Shown in pieces: positions 9,481 to 17,049 of a DNA stretch of 64,000 nucleotides (within the stretch, counting starts at the first letter, position 1; each line of letters starts with the position of its first letter). The DNA comes from SXOA01 sp046153945. Lineage in GTDB: Bacteria; Planctomycetota; Planctomycetia; Pirellulales; Pirellulaceae. A program made the position numbers and the translations under genes. Under the pieces are notes generated by a model. The model had not been told where the DNA came from, made no database searches, and saw only the letters and a program-made list of their open reading frames with translations. The DNA lies in the NCBI GenBank assembly GCA_046153945.1, contig JBJXFF010000109.1, positions 1 to 64,000 on the forward strand, given 5' to 3'.

Positions 9481-12099
9481 CTAAGCGTCATCTTCCTCAT
9501 CAGGGCTTGACTTCAGGTCCCGAACGCGAGGCTGAAAGACTCGATGAAACAATTCCAGATTCTCCCGCAGCCACTCGTACTGAGTGGGCCAATCATTGCG
9601 GTCTGAAGGATCGACCCCTGGCTTTCGCAGGATGACGTGTCGTTGTTTCTTATCAGCTGGCGCATGCCACTCCAAGGCAGTGCCAATCTCCGCCTCTACC
9701 TCCGCTTTTTGCTCAGATAATTGCTCAAAACGCGTGGTGGCATGCATTCCCCCAAGTACTAAGTGCACGGCAATGCGTTTTTCCACTGTGTTGCACAATG
9801 CCCCTAAAAAGCAGTTTGACCTGCCCAAGGCGAAGTCATTCCATACCTGGGGCAAAGGCTTGATTCCGCTCAGTTCACTCCCATGCTTGCGAAGTTCATC
9901 ATGGAAACCACACCAGTAATCTAATAGTAGCTGATGGTGGGGATTGGCTTCTTTCGTTGTTTGGTGAAGTTGCGTCAGACGATCACAAAATGCGCGATGG
10001 AATTCGGTCAGACGGTCAGCAATCCACTCGTGTTGATCCAGCCAATCGAGTGAATCTCGAATGGAGGCAGACTTCAGTGTGCACCGCAATTCCGGCCCAT
10101 CGCCGTCAGCCCATTGGGGGGGCTCTTTGAACTCTTGGTCCAGTATTAGTTTGTCGGCCTTTAGGGCGGCGTACATGCGTCTGCCGCGATCACGAGAAAA
10201 GGCTAAACGCACGACAAGCTCGCGTTTGGCAGGGACTAGCTTCACTTCCAAGAGCGCGTCGTAGGCTGGCAACGGAATCGATAGCGTCGAATACTCGCTT
10301 GGTCGAATCGGGAGCCATGGTGATTTGCGCTTCTTGAGAAGATCGAGGAACCGAGCCCAGTATGCGGAACGGCGTTCACGCGCGGCATTTGATTTCTCGG
10401 CACTAGCAGCCAGCGGCTTGTACTCGCCCTCGTTGGGACGTGGTAAAAGTGAGCAAGTCAACTTGGCGAGGTCTTGGCCGCGTTCCTTGATTGACTTCTC
10501 ATCCCATGTCATCCTGGTTTCAAACCACTTGTTCAACGAAACCTTACTATTCAGCAGCTCCTCTTGCTTCTTATCGTACGGACGGTTGCTGAGGCTCGGG
10601 TTGTAGGCCGTGAGAGTCAAGTTTCCGATCGTATGTAGCCATCGCTCGTGAACTCCCTTCCAGCCTTCGCCCAACATGTCACGCCACGGTCGGCCTGACT
10701 TGCCCGATGGAAGTGTTTGCGGCATGACATGTTCAATCTGCAGTGGTTTTAGGACAACCGTCTCCTTGTGCTCAAACGATTCCTCCAACAGGTCCAAAAG
10801 CATCTTGCACTTCTTCGGATCACGTCGGTAAAGCGGAAAATCAAGTAACTTCTGCTGAAATGATGCGTTGTCGGGCCACCCACGGTGAAGTAGGTAGCGG
10901 CGCAAGTTCTCACTTGGCTTATCACCGAGCTGGGGAATCACCTCGCAAAACCATTTTCCGTACGCACCCGTCTGTTCACCACACACTGTTCGTCTCACGA
11001 CAAAGCTTTCCACGTCTCGCACACAATCGACAAATTCCTTGGGCGAAAGTGAACCCGTGTCCAATCGGTCGAGCAGATGAAGCAGTAGGGGGTTGGCCGT
11101 CGCCGCATCGATCATTGGAAAACGGGCGAGGACCTTCGCCACCTCGGGTGGGAAGCCTTGCCCGTTGCGGAGAATGGCCAGCTCAAACCTCGCAAACCGT
11201 GATAGCTCGCCAACTACTGTGCGAGGCGTATGATTTTTCTGCTCATAATGCTGCTTGAAGTCGACGAAAGTTGTGCGTAACCGGGAGAAAACTCCATTTC
11301 GCATGAGAAAGTCGCGGCAGAATGGGGTGATTGGCACCGCCGGTAGGTCACCCGTTGCCTCGAAGAGGCGTTCATATGGTTGCCAAGATTCTTCGTGAAA
11401 GCCGTCCTGTTCATCAGCGGGCAATTGCATGAACACGAAGTTGCGAATTAGATCCGATTCCTCGAGCGGCAAGCCGGTGGAGTTCAAACTCTCAAAGATC
11501 TCATACGGGTTTTCCTCCCCAATCGTAATAACGACTAGAAAGACCCGCCCTACGATGGTCTCGTACAACTCACGAATTCGTTCGCTGCTATCGTGAGTCT
11601 CTTGCCGAATGATCTTCCGGAAGAAGTGATAGGCTTCGACGATGCCCAGCGCCTCATACGGTTGTAGCGACTGACGACGGATGATTGCCGCGAACGCTTC
11701 CCGGTCGCCAGTGCGCGGGACTAGCTTGAATTGTTGCCATCCCTTCTTGAAGCGGTGGATCAAATAGGTTTCGTTGATTTCCGTTGCCAATTCATCGTCG
11801 TGTTTTTCATGAGCCACATCTCGAAGCGCCGCCAGTACAAGCGACAGAGTGGTGATTCGCTGTTGCCCATCGATTAATTGGAAGGCATGAATTTCGCCCG
11901 GCGCCGGCTTCAGAGCCGCGCAGACAAGGGGACCAAGGAAGTGCTGTTTGCGAGTGGGGTCTTCCACCAAAGTCAGCAAATCGGCACGTAGGCGCTCCCA
12001 ATTGGTTCGGTGCCAGGAGTAAAACCGCTGAAAGAACGGCACAAGAAACTGATCGCCAGAGTGCAGAATTTCTCGGACGGCTTTCGCTTTGGCATCCAT
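9481..12099 (-). CDS. GmrSD-type DUF262/DUF1524 nuclease with C-terminal DUF4268
   Basis: The 872-residue protein opens with a DUF262 (GmrS) domain: FQRFYSW near 23-29 and the nucleotide-binding DGQQR at 77-81. A DUF1524 HNH nuclease follows near 445-520, with QIEHVMPQ and IGNLTLTAYNPSLSN before a conserved YDKK. The last third ends in a DUF4268-like segment, with WHAPADKKQRH and a tail ending EENLELFHRVFQP-like helices. GmrSD enzymes are type IV restriction systems that cut modified phage DNA using NTP hydrolysis, and fusions with DUF4268 are common. It stands alone on the minus strand, with no methylase nearby, as expected for a modification-dependent enzyme. The ATG at 12099 lacks a strong ribosome site. 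Confidence 0.85.
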   Translation of the reverse strand: MDAKAKAVREILHSGDQFLVPFFQRFYSWHRTNWERLRADLLTLVEDPTRKQHFLGPLVCAALKPAPGEIHAFQLIDGQQRITTLSLVLAALRDVAHEKHDDELATEINETYLIHRFKKGWQQFKLVPRTGDREAFAAIIRRQSLQPYEALGIVEAYHFFRKIIRQETHDSSERIRELYETIVGRVFLVVITIGEENPYEIFESLNSTGLPLEESDLIRNFVFMQLPADEQDGFHEESWQPYERLFEATGDLPAVPITPFCRDFLMRNGVFSRLRTTFVDFKQHYEQKNHTPRTVVGELSRFARFELAILRNGQGFPPEVAKVLARFPMIDAATANPLLLHLLDRLDTGSLSPKEFVDCVRDVESFVVRRTVCGEQTGAYGKWFCEVIPQLGDKPSENLRRYLLHRGWPDNASFQQKLLDFPLYRRDPKKCKMLLDLLEESFEHKETVVLKPLQIEHVMPQTLPSGKSGRPWRDMLGEGWKGVHERWLHTIGNLTLTAYNPSLSNRPYDKKQEELLNSKVSLNKWFETRMTWDEKSIKERGQDLAKLTCSLLPRPNEGEYKPLAASAEKSNAARERRSAYWARFLDLLKKRKSPWLPIRPSEYSTLSIPLPAYDALLEVKLVPAKRELVVRLAFSRDRGRRMYAALKADKLILDQEFKEPPQWADGDGPELRCTLKSASIRDSLDWLDQHEWIADRLTEFHRAFCDRLTQLHQTTKEANPHHQLLLDYWCGFHDELRKHGSELSGIKPLPQVWNDFALGRSNCFLGALCNTVEKRIAVHLVLGGMHATTRFEQLSEQKAEVEAEIGTALEWHAPADKKQRHVILRKPGVDPSDRNDWPTQYEWLRENLELFHRVFQPRVRDLKSSPDEEDDA

Positions 12100-12378
12100 T
12101 TGGTGGTAGTGCTTCTTGACGAGTTCGAACTTGTTTCACCGTGGTCTTCTCGGCCGATTTGATTCCGCGGCCTCATCGTACGAACCCAACGCATCCAGCA
12201 GCAAACCGCTGGATCATATCACGTCTGCTAGCTGACTGATACGCGACACGCCCTCGCCAAGGAGCGGGTGAAAGCGGCGGCGAGACGAAGAGAGCCCGAA
12301 CGAGCCAACGCCCCAGCGCCTGACCCAAAGAAGTATCTGGAACGTCATACCAACTCTTTGAAAGTCAGGAGCACAAAC

Positions 12379-12906
12379 ATGCTGAAAGTGAATGTCGGAT
12401 TGTCCCGCAAATTATCTCGGGATTACAACTCAACCGGATTCTCGGTCAACCTGGAGGGAGAAATCACCGTTCCCACCAATGATTCCGACGGCGTCATCCA
12501 GCAAGTCAAAGAACTCTTCGACCTCGCCGAAGAATCGCTGGATCAGCAGATTGAACGGACACGAAGCATCAATGCTCAAGCAAACCATGATGGAGAACCA
12601 GAACGGGGTCCGAACAACGGACAACCCCGAAACGGTCATGCCCCCAACGGTCACGGCACGAATGGACACAACGGCCGGCCATCGCACGACGATCGTCCGG
12701 TGGAACCGGCAACCAACAAGCAGATCCAGTACCTGCTGAGCATTGGTAAACGCCAGCGGTTGTCAACAAATCAACTGGAACGACAGGTTCAAGAAATTCT
12801 GCGACGCGAGGTAGGTCTCTATGACCTCAACAAGCGGGAGGCGGCTCAGGCAATCGATGCCCTGACGGGTTCTGCCGCGAACGGCAAGGCGGCCAGTCGT
12901 TCCTAG
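12379..12906 (+). CDS. Small DNA-metabolism-like protein with low-complexity linker
   Basis: This 175-residue protein is not a family I can name. Residues 1-75 form a compact domain (KVNVGLSRKLSRDYNSTGFS, then helices LFDLAEESLDQQI) of the kind found in phage and plasmid DNA-metabolism proteins. A linker rich in Asn, Gly, His and Pro (about 75-115) resembles the disordered tails of single-strand binding proteins. A C-terminal helical domain begins ATNKQIQYLLSIGKRQ and is like small domains that follow DNA-binding modules in phage proteins. The start is the ATG at 12379 with AGGAG eight bases upstream; the frame extends back to 12268 without support. It heads a rightward cluster of nucleases. 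Confidence 0.5.
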   Translation: MLKVNVGLSRKLSRDYNSTGFSVNLEGEITVPTNDSDGVIQQVKELFDLAEESLDQQIERTRSINAQANHDGEPERGPNNGQPRNGHAPNGHGTNGHNGRPSHDDRPVEPATNKQIQYLLSIGKRQRLSTNQLERQVQEILRREVGLYDLNKREAAQAIDALTGSAANGKAASRS

Positions 12907-13107
12907 GGCCAACGCCTCTAGGGATGCCACCCGCCCTGAAATTACACCCCTTCCGACCAGTGCTGCCTGGTCCGTTGTCTGGCGGAAGTGTTGCCGCTGG
13001 TGGACCGGGCGACAGGGTGAATTTTCCGTCAGCAAAGCAAGACATTATTTGCGGCGCAGACCGACGAGACGAAACCGATTTTTCAACGAAATACCGGAGG
13101 TCAGAAT

Positions 13108-13986
13108 ATGAGCGGTCCACCCGGAGGCGAGCCACAACAATCTCCTCACCGTCCCTACTCTTCCCGGCCACATTGGTCGTACAGCCAAATCTCCCAATTC
13201 CTGCGCTGCCCGCTGCAATATTACTTTGAACGAATCCTCAAACTCCCCCGGCCCGCCGTTCCCGGTGGCATGGCACTCGGTTCGGCCATCCATTCAGGGC
13301 TGGCGGATTTTCACCGACATCTGCAACGCGGTGAAGAGTTTTCCAAGGAACAATTCCAGAAGAGTTTCCTGGATGCATTCAGTGCCGATGACACCCGGCC
13401 TCTGGAACTCAAGGAAAACGAGACCCGGCAATCTCTGACGGACCAGGGAATTGCCTTGCTCGAAGCGTATTGGAAAGAACCAAGACCGGAGAAGATCATT
13501 GCTGTCGAAGAACCCTTGCTGGTTCCACTTGTAACCAGCAGCGGCGAGGTGCTGGAAAAGCCCCTGGTCACTGTGGTGGACCTCCTCTCTCGCAGCGATG
13601 AGGAGCTTCTGATCGACGAGTTCAAAACCAGCAGTCGCAAGTACAGTGAAGCCGAGGCGGAGTCAGCCCTTCAGGCCAGTTGCTACGTCCACGCGGTGCG
13701 GGAAAGGTACGACGAGCCGGCGACCGTGCGGTATACGGTTCTGGTGAAGACCAAAACTCCCGCGATTCAACGCCTCACGACCGTTCGCACCCAAGACGAC
13801 TTTCACCGAATTGGCGATGTGGTGCAGACCATACAAAAGGCGATTGACGCTCAGGCTTTTTACCCGGTCGAGTCACCGATGAACTGTTCCGGCTGCTCCT
13901 TCCGGAGCCAATGCCGGGAATGGCACGGAAGCGTCGCCCCCCCTGTGCCAGCAACTTCCCAGGAAAAGGAGCCAGTTCCATGCTAG
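13108..13986 (+). CDS. RecB/Cas4-type PD-(D/E)XK nuclease with four-cysteine cluster
   Basis: The 292-residue protein has the order of the Cas4/AddB nuclease family: WSYSQISQFLRCPLQYYF with the first cysteine, a G-x3-H motif in GSAIHSGLADFH, an aspartate in VTVVDLLSR, the catalytic DEFKT, a helix QASCYVHAV, and the terminal C-x2-C-x5-C (CSGCSFRSQC). The four cysteines should hold an iron-sulfur cluster. Such enzymes trim DNA ends in recombination and repair. There is no CRISPR array or cas1 in the window, so this is not an adaptation Cas4. The ATG follows GGAGG at a normal distance. The stop overlaps the next gene's start by seven bases, so the two are coupled. Confidence 0.85.
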   Translation: MSGPPGGEPQQSPHRPYSSRPHWSYSQISQFLRCPLQYYFERILKLPRPAVPGGMALGSAIHSGLADFHRHLQRGEEFSKEQFQKSFLDAFSADDTRPLELKENETRQSLTDQGIALLEAYWKEPRPEKIIAVEEPLLVPLVTSSGEVLEKPLVTVVDLLSRSDEELLIDEFKTSSRKYSEAEAESALQASCYVHAVRERYDEPATVRYTVLVKTKTPAIQRLTTVRTQDDFHRIGDVVQTIQKAIDAQAFYPVESPMNCSGCSFRSQCREWHGSVAPPVPATSQEKEPVPC

Positions 13987-14735
13987 TGGAACTCTTGGGA
14001 AAGGGGGGGCAGGTGTGCCAGGCTGCCAGGGAGGGAAAACTCCGGTGCCCACTCATCGTCCGGCCCACCAGTGAAGACGTGATTACCGGCAACGTGTTTC
14101 AGGTGCTGCGAGCCATCAATCCCCGTTGGTGGCTCCCTCAGTTTCTTAATGAAGCACTCGGAACCCGCCGCTTTCGCCAACAGATCTTTCGGAATCTCAA
14201 GATTGAACTCTGGAGAAACGCCCGAAAGTATCCGGCCGACCAGTTGCCGTGGACGGAGGGTTCCACACAGATTGACGTGACGATCAGTTGGGAAAACCCA
14301 GCCACCACGATCTTTGTCGAAGCCAAATACCTGGCGGACTTGGCGTCGCGGACCCGTGGCAATGACGGCAGTAGCGGGTTTCCTGCCGACCAACTCATCC
14401 GAAATATCCGGGTCGGCATGTGGGAAACCGGCTGGCTCAGAGAGGCAGGACTTTTTCCCATCTCCACCAGGGACTTTGCGGTGGTTGTGTTCGCTCCGCA
14501 ACTCGGGAATCCACTGGTCGCTGCATATCGTGACCCGGCACTCGTCCGATCCTCAATCCCGCACGCTGAAAACAAACACCAACTTCCAGTCACCCCATTC
14601 GTGGGTGAAATCAGTTACGCCGGCTTGGTCCGGGTGCTGCAAGCCAATTGCCGCTGGTTGACGCCGAGTGAGCGGCGGCTGGTCCAGGACCTCAGCGAAT
14701 ACCTGGGTCACAAGCTAATCGCAGCAAAAAAGTGA
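13980..14735 (+). CDS. PD-(D/E)XK-like nuclease, paralogue A
   Basis: This 251-residue protein is restriction-endonuclease-like. Its N-terminal half contains SEDVITGNVFQVLRAINP, and a candidate active site lies in the middle: QIDVTISW supplies the aspartate and FVEAKYLADL supplies the E-x-K pair. The order fits the PD-(D/E)XK fold. The same SED-x3-T-x-NVF block occurs in the gene after next, so the two are distant relatives. The start is the ATG at 13980 in the sequence ATGCTAG, overlapping the upstream stop, with AGGAAAAGGAG in front. The product might cut DNA in concert with the Cas4-like nuclease. I do not recognise a named family, and the role is inferred. Confidence 0.6.
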   Translation: MLVELLGKGGQVCQAAREGKLRCPLIVRPTSEDVITGNVFQVLRAINPRWWLPQFLNEALGTRRFRQQIFRNLKIELWRNARKYPADQLPWTEGSTQIDVTISWENPATTIFVEAKYLADLASRTRGNDGSSGFPADQLIRNIRVGMWETGWLREAGLFPISTRDFAVVVFAPQLGNPLVAAYRDPALVRSSIPHAENKHQLPVTPFVGEISYAGLVRVLQANCRWLTPSERRLVQDLSEYLGHKLIAAKK

Positions 14736-14862
14736 TGATCCAAATCCCCCCCCCCGCTAACTACGCGGGTACGGGCGTCGTCACGTCCCCACAGATAACA
14801 CCAGGTGTGGAATTCTGTTATCCAAAAAAGCCGTGTGAATTTGAATTGCCGGAGCAAAAGAA

Positions 14863-15888
14863 ATGAAATCCGTAGCTGCTTGGAAATCTATTCCCTATGG
14901 TGTGGCCGAACTCAATCCTGAGATCATCACAGCTCGGTGTCCGGCTCAACTGGTCAGGTGCTTTGTCCGCGGCTGTCCGCGGTGGTTGGCTCCACCGCGC
15001 CGAGGGTTTCGAGGGGATGTTTGTCCCATCCATCAGATTCGGTGCCACCTCTCCGGCAACACCGGTACCTACTCCTTCGCCGACCCAGTGCGAAACATCA
15101 TCGTCGGAAAAGGAGAGTTTGCCGGCCACATCCTGAGAAATCCCTTCAAATTTGAAAGCCACCGATTGGGGTCCGAAAAAAGTGAAGACGCATTAACGTG
15201 GAACGTGTTTCGCTTCCTCTACGAGCAAAATCAGTTGGCCCGTGTCGCCGAGCTATTCACGGGAGAAAGACACCGTGAGGAGCCGCAACTCTTCCTGTGG
15301 GGGATCTCAATGGACGACTTCCAGCCGTGGCCGCTGCTCATTAAGGCACGTGAGCGGTTTGAAGCAAACTTACCCGTTGATCGTCCGTTGACGGAACCAG
15401 ACATCGCCCTTTATCTCCCAGGGCAGTATCTCGTCCTGATTGAGGCCAAATTCACCAGTCCGAACACGTTCTACGAACATGCTTACAGAAAGAGTCCCGC
15501 ATCATTGACGCTCGACGAACTCATTCACATTTTCTGGTTCCGTGAAGCCAGAATCGTTGACCCTGATGCCGCCAGTGAAGCTGTTCGAGTTCCCCAGCAA
15601 CTCTGGCGGAACATGGTGTTCGCTGAATACATGGCTCAGTTGGCCGGAAAAAGCACACGAGCGTACCACGCGAATCTCGTTAGGAACTCATTTGAAGAGC
15701 AGATCGAAGACGAATTTCGCCGATTGCTGCGTCCAGAATTCACCAACCGTTTCCGAAGGCAGACCTGGGAAGAATTGTTCGCTCAAACCTGCCTCCTCCC
15801 TGAATTTAGGGAACTCAATAGCTTCATGAGAAACAAGACGGCCGGCTTGCGACCGGCCTTTCAGATCGCAAGGTGCCAGCCAGCCTAG
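14863..15888 (+). CDS. PD-(D/E)XK-like nuclease with cysteine-rich N-terminus, paralogue B
   Basis: The 341-residue protein starts with a cysteine-rich part (cysteines in ARCPAQLVRC, RGCPRW and VCPIHQIRC) that probably binds zinc. It then carries ESHRLGSEKSEDALTWNVFR and a nuclease-like core: EPDIALYLPGQYLVLIEAKF gives the aspartate and the E-x-K pair. The SEDALTWNVF block is shared with the protein at 13,980. The arrangement suggests a zinc-dependent DNA recognition module fused to a nuclease. The start at 14863 has GGAG nearby. The last codons lie within a hairpin followed by TTT (15,840-15,861), so the true end of transcription may be close. Family placement is by motif only. Confidence 0.55.
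   Translation: MKSVAAWKSIPYGVAELNPEIITARCPAQLVRCFVRGCPRWLAPPRRGFRGDVCPIHQIRCHLSGNTGTYSFADPVRNIIVGKGEFAGHILRNPFKFESHRLGSEKSEDALTWNVFRFLYEQNQLARVAELFTGERHREEPQLFLWGISMDDFQPWPLLIKARERFEANLPVDRPLTEPDIALYLPGQYLVLIEAKFTSPNTFYEHAYRKSPASLTLDELIHIFWFREARIVDPDAASEAVRVPQQLWRNMVFAEYMAQLAGKSTRAYHANLVRNSFEEQIEDEFRRLLRPEFTNRFRRQTWEELFAQTCLLPEFRELNSFMRNKTAGLRPAFQIARCQPA
15840..15861 (+). terminator. Terminator-like hairpin inside the end of a gene
   Basis: A six-base GGCCGG stem (15,840-15,845) pairs with CCGGCC (15,853-15,858) across a seven-base loop and is followed by TTT. It lies in the last 17 codons of the upstream gene, so it could end or attenuate that transcript. The stem is short and the T-run weak. 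Confidence 0.3.
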
Positions 15889-15967
15889 TCCGTCAGCTGC
15901 CCGACACAGAGTGGTTCATTCCTTGTCAGGTGAGTTTACTTGTTTTCTTTTCACAAGGAGAAGGCTG

Positions 15968-16363
15968 ATGAGATTCGCAAAGTTCGTTGACGGTTCGAAC
16001 ATCCGGTTCTGCCGGGTGAAGCGTCGGGGCACAAAAAACTGCCGCGTCATCTGGCAGGACACCAATGAAGAGCAATTGATGCCGATGGCAGCCGTGACAG
16101 AGTGTTCGGCGGTCGAGGCGGGTGTCACCGTCTCGGTGTCTGGTGGTGGGTCAACTGCAGGTTCTACTCTCCCCACGGGAGAGTATCCCACCCAGATTTC
16201 GGGTGAGGAATTGTGTCGGCTGATGAAGGAATACAACGTCAGCGTCAAGGATTTGGCGAACTCCTTGGGTTTGCCGACAGAACGGATTCGAGAGGCTCGC
16301 TCCAATGGCATCGATGATCCGCTGAGCACCTTGAAATGGATCACGATGATCCAGGGTCGTTGA
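15968..16363 (+). CDS. Small protein with C-terminal HTH-like segment
   Basis: The 131-residue protein starts at the ATG at 15968, which follows AAGGAG at good spacing; the frame continues back to 15911 without support. The N-terminal half is a small beta-rich domain (FVDGSNIRFCRVKRRGTKN), and a Gly/Ser linker follows. The C-terminal half, LCRLMKEYNVSVKDLANSLG and then LPTERIREARSNG, has the spacing of a Cro/XRE-type helix-turn-helix. A regulatory or DNA-binding role is plausible. It lies 79 bases after the nuclease gene, on the same strand, and may be the regulator of that cluster. A perfect hairpin begins 34 bases after its stop. Confidence 0.45.
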   Translation: MRFAKFVDGSNIRFCRVKRRGTKNCRVIWQDTNEEQLMPMAAVTECSAVEAGVTVSVSGGGSTAGSTLPTGEYPTQISGEELCRLMKEYNVSVKDLANSLGLPTERIREARSNGIDDPLSTLKWITMIQGR

Positions 16364-16397
16364 ACCTGGATTGCCAGATCAACGAGATTCGGATGAT

Positions 16398-16426
16398 CCC
16401 CCACTGCTTACGCCAAGCAGTGGGGG
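16398..16426 (+). terminator. Perfect 12-bp hairpin, likely terminator
   Basis: CCCCCACTGCTT (16,398-16,409) and AAGCAGTGGGGG (16,415-16,426) pair fully around a five-base loop ACGCC. It lies 34 bases past the stop of the HTH-like gene. No T-run follows, so it may act as a processing or attenuation signal rather than an intrinsic terminator. Confidence 0.5.
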
Positions 16427-16470
16427 GCCGTAGTGCCCCAGCGGTTTCAAACAACTGGGTATCTGCAGAA

Positions 16471-16495
16471 CAAACAGTTCGATGTGAACTGTTTG
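16471..16495 (+). repeat. Perfect 10-bp inverted repeat
   Basis: CAAACAGTTC (16,471-16,480) and GAACTGTTTG (16,486-16,495) pair fully around GATGT. The repeat is between the HTH-like gene and the small membrane protein gene and could be an operator or an RNA structure. Together with the hairpin at 16,398 it fills much of a 290-base space that has no other visible gene. Confidence 0.55.
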
Positions 16496-16653
16496 CAACC
16501 GTTCTCAATACGGTTCGTTTTACCGACTTGCATAGCAGGGTTCGACCAAAAATCGGCTCGACATTTTTAGGGCTTTATATGACGACCGTAGGGAGACCGT
16601 CATTGTTAGCCTCTTCTGGCCACCCCAGCCAACCACTTTCAGGAGATACCAAA

Positions 16654-16905
16654 ATGCGGTTCTGTTCATTCCTGCTCGGACAAGTCGCCGATTCGGCCAC
16701 ACAAGAGGACGTGGCAACACTAATACTGGGGGATTGGGCGGGCCTGAACTGGCTGCGAGGATTCGTGCTACTCCTCCTCGTGATGGCCTGCTGTGTACCC
16801 CTGTATCGTGGCCTCAACATCATTCAGCTGCTGAACTGGTTTTGCTTTCCGTTCTGGCTCAATGACCGGCTAGATAAGTTCGATGACTGGCTCGATAAGA
16901 AGTGA
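16654..16905 (+). CDS. Small single-pass membrane protein
   Basis: The 83-residue protein starts at the ATG at 16654, which has AGGAG nine bases upstream. A longer frame from 16336 overlaps the upstream hairpins and lacks a ribosome site. Residues about 34-65 are strongly hydrophobic (GFVLLLLVMACCVPLY and LLNWFCFPFWL), giving one or two membrane segments, and the end LDKFDDWLDKK is amphipathic. No family is recognised. Small membrane proteins next to nuclease genes often act as toxins or effectors in defence islands, but here nothing shows that. It is flanked by perfect hairpins on both sides. Confidence 0.5.
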   Translation: MRFCSFLLGQVADSATQEDVATLILGDWAGLNWLRGFVLLLLVMACCVPLYRGLNIIQLLNWFCFPFWLNDRLDKFDDWLDKK

Positions 16906-16926
16906 CTGAAGCTGCCGTCCTGGCAG

Positions 16927-16952
16927 TGCCCTTGGTCACGCAACCAAGGGCA
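16927..16952 (+). terminator. Perfect 10-bp hairpin after the small membrane gene
   Basis: TGCCCTTGGT (16,927-16,936) and ACCAAGGGCA (16,943-16,952) pair fully around CACGCA. It starts 22 bases after the stop of the small membrane protein gene, so termination is the likely function. There is no T-run. Confidence 0.5.
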
Positions 16953-17049
16953 GCGCCTATTAACGAGTTATCGTTTCTAACGCAAATCGACATGACAATC
17001 AGACGCGTTTTCAAACGTAGCCCATTTTTGAAAACAGAATTCAAGTTGG

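Noticed and set aside
13108..13986. Cas4-type nuclease taken as a CRISPR adaptation gene
   Set aside because: No repeat-spacer array and no cas1 or cas2 are present in the window; the gene fits a general RecB/Cas4-like repair nuclease.
14746..14755. Run of ten C bases
   Set aside because: It is a homopolymer between genes with no coding effect; phase variation is not supported by position.
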